A DNA stretch of 64,000 nt from Castellaniella denitrificans (GTDB taxonomy: Bacteria > Pseudomonadota > Gammaproteobacteria > Burkholderiales > Burkholderiaceae_B). Shown here piece by piece: positions 58,699 to 64,000 of the stretch. The stretch is from positions 310,001 through 374,000 of the forward strand of contig NZ_JBHSEZ010000004.1 in NCBI RefSeq assembly GCF_042653765.1, in the 5' to 3' direction. The first letter of the stretch is position 1. Every line of letters starts with the position of its first letter. The notes below the pieces were generated by a model, which saw only the letters and a list, made by a program, of their open reading frames with translations, was not told the origin of the DNA and did not search any database. Made by a program: the position numbers and the translations under genes.

Positions 58699-59619
58699 TC
58701 ACGCGGTGGGCGTCACTCCGGCGTCGGACAGGGCGTCGGCCATGTCCATGAACTGCGCCACCGTCAATTCCTGGGGCCGCGCCGTCGGCGCCACGCCCAG
58801 GGCGTCCCAATCCAGCCATTCCGCCCAGGCGCCCAGGCTGCCCCGGATCATCTTGCGGCGCTGCTCGAAGACCCGCGCCACCAGCCGCTCGAACACCCGC
58901 GCGTCGCGGGGCCGGCGCAGCGCGTCGGGCGCCAGCGGGCGCATGCGCACCACGGCCGACACCACCCGGGGCGGCGGATCGAAGGCCTCGGGCGGCACGT
59001 CGAACAGGTGCGTCATGCGGTAGCGCGCCTGGAGCATGACGGACAGGCGCCCGTACTGGCTGTCGCCGGGGCGGGCCACCATGCGGTCGATGACTTCGCG
59101 CTGCAGCATGAAATGCTGGTCGCGGATCCGGCCGGCCCAGCGCAGCAGGTGAAAGAGCAGCGGGCTGGAAATGTTGTAGGGCAGATTGCCCACCACGCGC
59201 AGCCGGGGGACGTCCGCCGCGGCCTGGCCCGTCTCCGCGCCGGCGCCGGGCGCCAGTTCGCCGAAATCCACGGTCAGGGCGTCGGCCTCGACCACCCGCA
59301 GGCGGTCCTCGCCCCAGCGGCCGCGCAGCCGATGGGCCAGGTCGCGATCCAACTCGACCACGGTCAGCCGGTCGAGCCGCTCCAGCAGCGGCGCCGTCAG
59401 CGCCGACAGGCCCGGCCCGATCTCGACCATGGCGTCGCCAGGCTGCGGATCGATGGCGCGCACGATGGCGTCCACCACCGATTCGTCGGCCAGGAAGTGC
59501 TGGCCGAAGCGTTTGCGCGCCTGGTGTGCGCCCCCTGGGCGAGGCTGCGCCTCGCCGCCCCCCCGAGAGGGGTCAGAAAACTTGGGACGGCCCGGCGTTT
59601 TCTGATGCCCCGCCCCCAT
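58699..59619 (-). CDS. rsmA: 16S rRNA (adenine-1518/1519-N6)-dimethyltransferase with repeat-encoded N terminus
   Basis: This 306-residue KsgA/Dim1-family methyltransferase dimethylates two adjacent adenines in helix 45 of 16S rRNA. The core begins near residue 33 with QARKRFGQHFLADESVVDAIV. It continues with VEIGPGLSALTAPLLERL (S-adenosylmethionine site), VVGNLPYNISSPLLFHLLRW (catalytic NLPY) and MLQREVIDRMVARPGD. The first 30 or so residues (AGHQKTPGRPKFSDPSRGG) are encoded by a copy of the dispersed hairpin repeat. ATG 59619 is the only usable start found, two bases after the surA stop. Confidence 0.92.
   Translation of the reverse strand: MGAGHQKTPGRPKFSDPSRGGGEAQPRPGGAHQARKRFGQHFLADESVVDAIVRAIDPQPGDAMVEIGPGLSALTAPLLERLDRLTVVELDRDLAHRLRGRWGEDRLRVVEADALTVDFGELAPGAGAETGQAAADVPRLRVVGNLPYNISSPLLFHLLRWAGRIRDQHFMLQREVIDRMVARPGDSQYGRLSVMLQARYRMTHLFDVPPEAFDPPPRVVSAVVRMRPLAPDALRRPRDARVFERLVARVFEQRRKMIRGSLGAWAEWLDWDALGVAPTARPQELTVAQFMDMADALSDAGVTPTA
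59531..59605. repeat. Dispersed hairpin repeat, copy 3, inside the 5' end of rsmA
   Basis: The stems here are GGGCGAGGC/GCCTCGCC, CCCCCCC-GAGA-GGGG, and perfectly complementary arms TCAGAAAAC (59573-59581) and GTTTTCTGA (59597-59605) around the core TTGGGACGGCCCGGC (59582-59596). The arms differ completely from copies 1 and 2 yet pair perfectly. It is read in frame as part of rsmA. Confidence 0.72.
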
Positions 59620-59620
59620 G

Positions 59621-61174
59621 TCAGTGACCGCCGGCCGCCGCCTTTTCCAGGCGATTGTCGATGTAGGCCTGGCCGCGCAGCTGGTCGAGCCAATCCTCGT
59701 AGGCCGGCCCGATGCGGCGTTCCATCAGCTCGCGGCGCGCCTGCATGCGGCGGAATTCCTGCTCCATGTTCTTGGTCTGGCGGCCCTCGACCTGGATCAG
59801 GTGCCAGCCGAACGGCGACTTGACCGGCTCGCTGACCTGGCCGTCCTGCAGGGCGTTCATGGCCTGCTCGAAGGCCGGCACGGTCTCGCCGGGATTGAGC
59901 CAGCCCAGGTCGCCGCCCTGGGGCGCGGAAGCGTCCTCGGAATAGCGCTTGGCCAGTTCGGCGAAGGATTCGCCGTGCTCGATGCGGGCGCGCAGGCCTT
60001 CGAGGGTGGCGCGGGCCTTGTCGTCGTCCACGACCTTGGAAGTCTTGATCAGGATGTGGCGGGCATGGGTCTGCGTGACCATCATGGGACCCGAGGGCGC
60101 CGGGCGGGACGCGGCGGCCTGCGCCTGGGCCTGGGCCTGGGCCTGGGCCTGGGCCTGCGCGGCCTGGGCTTGCGCGGCCTGGGCGGACTTGGGCGCCGGG
60201 CGCTGGGCATAGCCCCGGCGCAGGACCTTCAGGATGTGGAAGCCGCGGCCGCTCTGCACGATCCCGCTGATGCCGCCGGGCGGCGTGTTCGCGATGGCCC
60301 GCGCGAACAGGTCGGGCCAGTCGCGCAGAGGCCGGATGCCCATGTTGCCGCCCTCCAGGGCCTGGGGACCGTTCGACGAGGCGGCGGCGACGCCGGCGAA
60401 ATCGGCGCCGGACTTGAGCTTGCGCAGGATGGCCTCGGCCTGCTTGCGCTTTTCCTCGACGACGCTGCTGGCGGCGTAGTCGGGGACCTCGATCAGGATC
60501 TGCGCCAGTTCGACCAGTTCGGGGCCGGTCGGGGCCGGCGCCGGTTCGGGCGCTTCCGCCGGCGCGGGCGCGGCGGCGGGCGGCTCGGCCAGCGGCCGGC
60601 CGGCGTTCATGGACAGGAAGGCGTCGATGTCGCTGTCGCTGATGGTGATGCGGTCTTCGACGAAGCGCTGGCGCAGGATGTCGTCCTGGATCTGGGAGCG
60701 CAGGTCGGCGCGGTAGTCGTCCCAGTTCATGCCGCTGTTGGCGATCTCATGCCGCAGCTGGTCGACGGTGATGCGGTTGCGCTGCGCGATGGTCTGCACC
60801 GCGCGGTCGACCTGGGCGTCGGACACATGGATGCCGACACGCTGGGCCTCGTGGTCCTGGAGGGCCGCGTTGATCATCTGCTGCAGCACCTGGCGCCGCA
60901 GCACGGACGCCTCGGGCACCGGGATGCGCTGCTGCTCCATCTGGCGGCGCACCTGGACCGCCTTGGCGTCGACCTGGGCGAGCGTGATGACTTCCTTGTC
61001 GACGACGGCGGCGATGCCGTCCACGAATTGCTCGGACGCGGGGGCGGGCGCCGCCTGGGCGGGGGCCGGGCGGTGCGCCGGCTTTCCGGCCGCCAGGGCG
61101 GACGCCGACACCCAGGCGCCCAGCACGATGGCCAGCGACAGGGCGCGGGCGGGATGACGCAAGCCAGACATCAT
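59621..61174 (-). CDS. surA: Periplasmic chaperone and peptidyl-prolyl isomerase SurA
   Basis: This 517-residue protein has a signal peptide (LSLAIVLGAWVSASALAAG) and the N-terminal chaperone domain (VDGIAAVVDKEVITLAQVDAKA). Two parvulin domains follow: the first around 205-300 (ELAQILIEVP, GGNMGIRPLRDWPDLFARAI) and the second around 355-450 (HARHILIKTS, AKRYSEDASAPQGGDLGWLNPGE). A Pro/Ala-rich insert (about 180-200) and a glutamine-alanine repeat linker (about 325-350) lengthen it against E. coli SurA (428). It escorts outer-membrane proteins, LptD being the classic client. It overlaps lptD by four bases and is followed by rsmA. Confidence 0.94.
   Translation of the reverse strand: MMSGLRHPARALSLAIVLGAWVSASALAAGKPAHRPAPAQAAPAPASEQFVDGIAAVVDKEVITLAQVDAKAVQVRRQMEQQRIPVPEASVLRRQVLQQMINAALQDHEAQRVGIHVSDAQVDRAVQTIAQRNRITVDQLRHEIANSGMNWDDYRADLRSQIQDDILRQRFVEDRITISDSDIDAFLSMNAGRPLAEPPAAAPAPAEAPEPAPAPTGPELVELAQILIEVPDYAASSVVEEKRKQAEAILRKLKSGADFAGVAAASSNGPQALEGGNMGIRPLRDWPDLFARAIANTPPGGISGIVQSGRGFHILKVLRRGYAQRPAPKSAQAAQAQAAQAQAQAQAQAQAQAAASRPAPSGPMMVTQTHARHILIKTSKVVDDDKARATLEGLRARIEHGESFAELAKRYSEDASAPQGGDLGWLNPGETVPAFEQAMNALQDGQVSEPVKSPFGWHLIQVEGRQTKNMEQEFRRMQARRELMERRIGPAYEDWLDQLRGQAYIDNRLEKAAAGGH
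60114..60188. repeat. Hexanucleotide microsatellite within surA
   Basis: Five perfect GCCTGG units (60123-60152) and flanking degenerate copies encode an alternating Gln-Ala linker between the two parvulin domains of SurA. Units are six bases, so gain or loss changes linker length without shifting the frame. Confidence 0.8.
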
Positions 61175-63537
61175 TCGTACCTCTCGAAAACGGTTTTTTC
61201 AGGCGTGGGGGGAGTCACGGGCTGGTAGCCGATGACGCGATCGGTCAACAGGGACATGGGATCGGTGCCCAGGGAGCCCAGGCCGGTGAGTTCCAGCTGC
61301 AGGAACAGCGCCGTGTTGGTCTTCTGGGCCGACACCGCGTAGCGCTGCATCACCACGCGCGCGGCCCAGCCGCCGTCGCCCCGGTATTCCAGGCCCATGA
61401 TGGACTGCGTGTTGCGCTTCTCGGCCAGGGAATAATCATAGCGGCCCACCCCGTACCAGCGCCGGGACAGCGGCCATTGGCCGCTCAGGCTGACCTGTTC
61501 CCTGGTCTCGGGGACGGTGCCCCGGGGCAGCACCCCGTAAGGATCGGCGTAGCTGTTGACGTCGCGCTCGTAGCGGTAGGACAGCGACACCGTCGCCAGG
61601 CGCTTCGGGGTCCAGCGCACGCCGCTGCTGAGCCGGTTGCGCTTCTGGGTTTCGTGGTCGAACAGGCCGTCGAAATACACCGAGAACTTGTCGGTCAGCG
61701 CCGCCTTGGCCCCGACCAGGTAATCCGACTGGGTATCGATGCGGGGCGTTTCGCTGGACAGCGTCACCCGCTGGTTGTCGAAGTAGAAGCGCTGGGCGAG
61801 CGACAGGGACAGACGCTCGAAGCCGGTGTCGGCGTCCAGCCAGCGGCTCGTCAGACCGACGGTCAGTTGGTTGGCGTTGGAAATGCGGTCCCAGCCGCCG
61901 CTGAAGATGTTCTCGTCGAAGGCCTGCTGGTAGTTGAAGGTCGCCAGCCCCGTGTCGAAGACGGGCAGGTCCGACTGGTCGCGGTACGGCACGTACAGGT
62001 AGTACAGGCGCGGCTCCAGCGTCTGGATGGCCGCGTTGCCGAACAGCGAGGCGTCGCGCTCCAGCGTCAGGCCGGTGTCCACCGAGGCGATCGGCAGCAC
62101 CCGCGACTGGCTGCGGGGACGGCCGGCGAATTGTTCCATGCCCGGCGTGCCGGAGAACCATTCCGTCTCGTACTCGCTCATGTGCAGGCCGACCTTGGGC
62201 GTCAGATAGGCGCCGGGCAGCACGAAAGGCCGCGCGATCGAGGTATAGGACGTCAGGCGCGTGCCGTTGGGCATCAGGCGCCGGCCGGATTGCTCGGGGA
62301 AGGCGTCGCCGCGGTAGATCGGCGCGATGAAGCGGGTCGCCGTGTTCGTGGACACCACGTCCAGGCCATGCCAGCCGTAGCGCTGCGCGGTGAAGGTGAG
62401 CTGGGGCAGCATGTCGTAGGGCGGCGCCAGGAAGGACCCCGTGCTGTCCTGCAAAGTCTGGTAGCGGTAGAACTGCAGCGAGCCGGACAGATAGTGGTTG
62501 TCCGACCAGGACAGCAGCGCCTGGCTGGGCATGTAGGTGATGGCCGCGTCCGTCAGCCCGAAGGACGAGAAGTCGCGGAAATAGTTGTCGTCCGAGACCT
62601 TGCGCGCATCCAGGTAGGCGCTGAAGCCCTTGCCCAGCGTCTGGGTGTGCTGCACCGAATACATCCAGCGCTTGTCGCCCGTTTCGCGGTCGCGCATGAT
62701 GTAGGTGCCGAACAGTTCGGAATGGGAATTGGCGCTCATGTGCCGGAATTCCGTGCCCAGCAGCAGGCCGCGCTTGCTCAGGTAGCGGGGATACAGCGTG
62801 GCGTCGTAGTCCGGCGCCAGGTTCAGGTAGTACGGGGTGGTGATCTCGACCCCGCCGTTGCTGGACGTGCCGTAGGTCGGCAGCAGGAAGCCGGTCTTGC
62901 GGTCCTTGCCGAGCGGGAACGTCAGGTAGGGCGAATACAGGATCGGCGCGCCCTTGAAATACAGCACGCCGTTGCGCGCCGCGCCCTCGTTCTCATCCAG
63001 GTACAGATCGACGCGGCTGGAATCGATGTACCAGGCCGGATCCGGCCCCGTCCAGCCGCTGTAGCGCACGTTCTTCAGACGCATGTGCTGGCGGCTGAGG
63101 ATTTCCGCCTCGTCGGCCGTGCCGGCGCCGGCCGAGCCGCCCAGCCAGAAACGCGGCTGCTCGATCAGGCCCTTTTCGGTATCGACGTTGTAGCGCAGGT
63201 GCGGCCCGCGCACGAGATTGCCGTCGCGGACCACCAGGCCGTTGCCGCGGACGTCGGCCTCGCCCGTGGACTGCAGGTAGTCGATGCGGTCGCCCTTGAT
63301 CACGGAATCCAGCCGGCGGACCTGGGCGTTGCCGCGCAGGATCACCCGGCCATCGGCGTCGCGGCTGATGTCGTCGCCGATCAGGAACGACGGCAGGGCG
63401 TCGTCCTTCAGGCCCGGATGCAGCCGCAGGCTGCCGACCATCCGCATACCGTCCGCATCCGGCGAGGGCTGCGCCGCGAGGACCGGCGCCGGCAGGCACA
63501 GGCCCAGGAAGATGATGCGACCGATCCAATGCGCCAA
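61171..63537 (-). CDS. lptD: LPS-assembly protein LptD
   Basis: The 788-residue outer-membrane component inserts lipopolysaccharide into the outer leaflet with LptE. A signal peptide (about 1-21) precedes the periplasmic beta-jellyroll (about 60-180; RVILRGNAQVRRLDSVIKGDRIDYL). The barrel follows, with YSPYLTFPLGKDRKTGFLLPTYG and TPYYLNLAPDYDATLYPRYLSKRGLLLGTEFRH, family-specific sequences. The barrel ends near LFLQLELTGLGSLGTDP. The mature protein contains no cysteine, unlike E. coli LptD. The start is TTG 63537, the only one before the signal peptide. It leads the operon lptD-surA-rsmA. Confidence 0.94.
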   Translation of the reverse strand: MAHWIGRIIFLGLCLPAPVLAAQPSPDADGMRMVGSLRLHPGLKDDALPSFLIGDDISRDADGRVILRGNAQVRRLDSVIKGDRIDYLQSTGEADVRGNGLVVRDGNLVRGPHLRYNVDTEKGLIEQPRFWLGGSAGAGTADEAEILSRQHMRLKNVRYSGWTGPDPAWYIDSSRVDLYLDENEGAARNGVLYFKGAPILYSPYLTFPLGKDRKTGFLLPTYGTSSNGGVEITTPYYLNLAPDYDATLYPRYLSKRGLLLGTEFRHMSANSHSELFGTYIMRDRETGDKRWMYSVQHTQTLGKGFSAYLDARKVSDDNYFRDFSSFGLTDAAITYMPSQALLSWSDNHYLSGSLQFYRYQTLQDSTGSFLAPPYDMLPQLTFTAQRYGWHGLDVVSTNTATRFIAPIYRGDAFPEQSGRRLMPNGTRLTSYTSIARPFVLPGAYLTPKVGLHMSEYETEWFSGTPGMEQFAGRPRSQSRVLPIASVDTGLTLERDASLFGNAAIQTLEPRLYYLYVPYRDQSDLPVFDTGLATFNYQQAFDENIFSGGWDRISNANQLTVGLTSRWLDADTGFERLSLSLAQRFYFDNQRVTLSSETPRIDTQSDYLVGAKAALTDKFSVYFDGLFDHETQKRNRLSSGVRWTPKRLATVSLSYRYERDVNSYADPYGVLPRGTVPETREQVSLSGQWPLSRRWYGVGRYDYSLAEKRNTQSIMGLEYRGDGGWAARVVMQRYAVSAQKTNTALFLQLELTGLGSLGTDPMSLLTDRVIGYQPVTPPTPEKTVFERYE

Positions 63538-63608
63538 GACCCGGTTCCCCGAAATGATTGAAAGAGACGACGGCCGATCGGCCCACCCGTGACGACCAGC
63601 GACCCAGT

Positions 63609-63614
63609 ATTATA
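63609..63614 (-). promoter_or_regulatory. Candidate -10 element upstream of lptD
   Basis: On the minus strand a perfect TATAAT (63614-63609) lies about 70 bases upstream of the lptD start, in the 166-base gap shared with the divergent kinase gene. The hexamer 17 bases further upstream (GCGATG) is a poor -35. A palindrome GGCCGATCGGCC (63572-63583) lies between it and lptD. Confidence 0.4.
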
Positions 63615-63703
63615 GAGAAGAAGCCGGACCGCATCGCGCCCCGTCCGTTCGGCCGGCCGATCCGTCTCCTTTCCCTTCCCCCTGTTTTCGCCGAATTCCG
63701 CGC

Positions 63704-64000
63704 ATGATCCCTACCCCTACCCCGGACTCCCGCCTGGACGCCCTGCGCCGCTGGCTGGACCGGCACTCCGACCGGCTGGGCCTGGTCCAGGACAGCCTCG
63801 CTCCCGTCTCCGGAGACGCCAGCTTCCGCCGCTATTTCCGCCTGCGGGCCGCGGGCGGCACCCTGATCGTCATGGACGCCCCGCCGCCCCACGAGGACTG
63901 CGCGCCCTTCGTCCGCATCGCGGGCCTGCTGGCCCGGGGCGGGCTGCGCGTCCCCGAGATCCTGGCCCAGGATCTCGAGCAGGGCTTCCTGCTGCTCTCC
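63704..64000 (+). CDS. amgK: AmgK-like phosphotransferase (sugar kinase), 3' end cut off
   Basis: The first 99 residues of an aminoglycoside-phosphotransferase-family protein are present; the gene runs past the right edge. LDALRRWLDRHSDRLGLVQDSLAPVSGDASFRRYFRLRAAGGTLIVMDAPPPHEDCAPFVRIAGLL, with the ATP-binding SGDASFRRYFR loop and MDAPP, is typical of AmgK. This anomeric MurNAc/GlcNAc kinase of the peptidoglycan recycling pathway is usually found beside lptD and followed by murU. The murU gene would lie outside the window. It is divergent from lptD. Confidence 0.85.
   Translation, partial: MIPTPTPDSRLDALRRWLDRHSDRLGLVQDSLAPVSGDASFRRYFRLRAAGGTLIVMDAPPPHEDCAPFVRIAGLLARGGLRVPEILAQDLEQGFLLLS

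Overview
The window is about 64 kb of GC-rich chromosomal DNA from a betaproteobacterium. The best fit is Burkholderiales, family Alcaligenaceae (Bordetella, Achromobacter and relatives). This rests on the gene order lptD-surA-rsmA, the glyQ-glyS-gmhB-plsC run, a class I fumarase, coq7, a homoprotocatechuate cluster with separate hpaG1 and hpaG2, and a GC-rich dispersed repeat whose core I associate with that family. The assignment comes from protein resemblance only; no marker RNA gene is present. I found no tRNA, rRNA, insertion sequence, prophage or CRISPR array.

Layout, left to right. 1-1.5 kb: a truncated periplasmic binding protein behind its GntR regulator. 1.6-11.2 kb: a complete meta-cleavage route for homoprotocatechuate (hpaG1, G2, E, D, F, H, I), joined to a TRAP transporter (dctPQM) and faced by the divergent MarR regulator hpaR. 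The aromatic hydroxylase genes hpaB and hpaC are absent. 11.2-20.9 kb: a surface-glycan operon with an initiating sugar-phosphate transferase, WbpO and WbpP for UDP-GalNAc uronic acid, a MurJ/MVF-type flippase and four glycosyltransferase domains in three genes. No polymerase is visible. 21-23.4 kb: gabD and a divergent IclR regulator sharing an inverted-repeat operator. 23.4-31.4 kb: two hybrid sensor kinases, a receiver-EAL phosphodiesterase and an RcsB/RocA-like regulator, resembling the Roc/Sad module of Pseudomonas. 31.5-40.4 kb: an APC permease, then a divergent chaperone-usher fimbrial operon (pilin, chaperone, usher, tip adhesin), followed by an acyl carrier protein and a ketosynthase. 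40.6-42.6 kb: gltS and a MarC-family protein.

42.6-48.5 kb: an apparent small RNA gene with its own promoter and terminator, then a leftward respiratory operon (ccoN with a CcoS-like N terminus, ccoO, a monoheme cytochrome c, SCO, a membrane protein, coq7) and an OsmC-like gene. 48.6-52.7 kb: a leftward operon of an enoyl-CoA hydratase, fumarase, a CitE-like lyase and thyA. 52.8-58.6 kb: a tightly overlapping rightward operon glyQ-glyS-gmhB-plsC-metallopeptidase, then gloA. 58.7-63.5 kb: the leftward outer-membrane biogenesis operon lptD-surA-rsmA. At the right edge begins an AmgK-like sugar kinase.

The most unusual items are noncoding. The first is a small RNA of about 160 nt whose hairpin loop carries the same eight bases as the anti-Shine-Dalgarno end of 16S rRNA. 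The second is a repeat family with a constant core and compensating arms, one copy of which is translated as the N terminus of RsmA. The third is a pair of nearly identical 59-bp elements in two unrelated intergenic regions.
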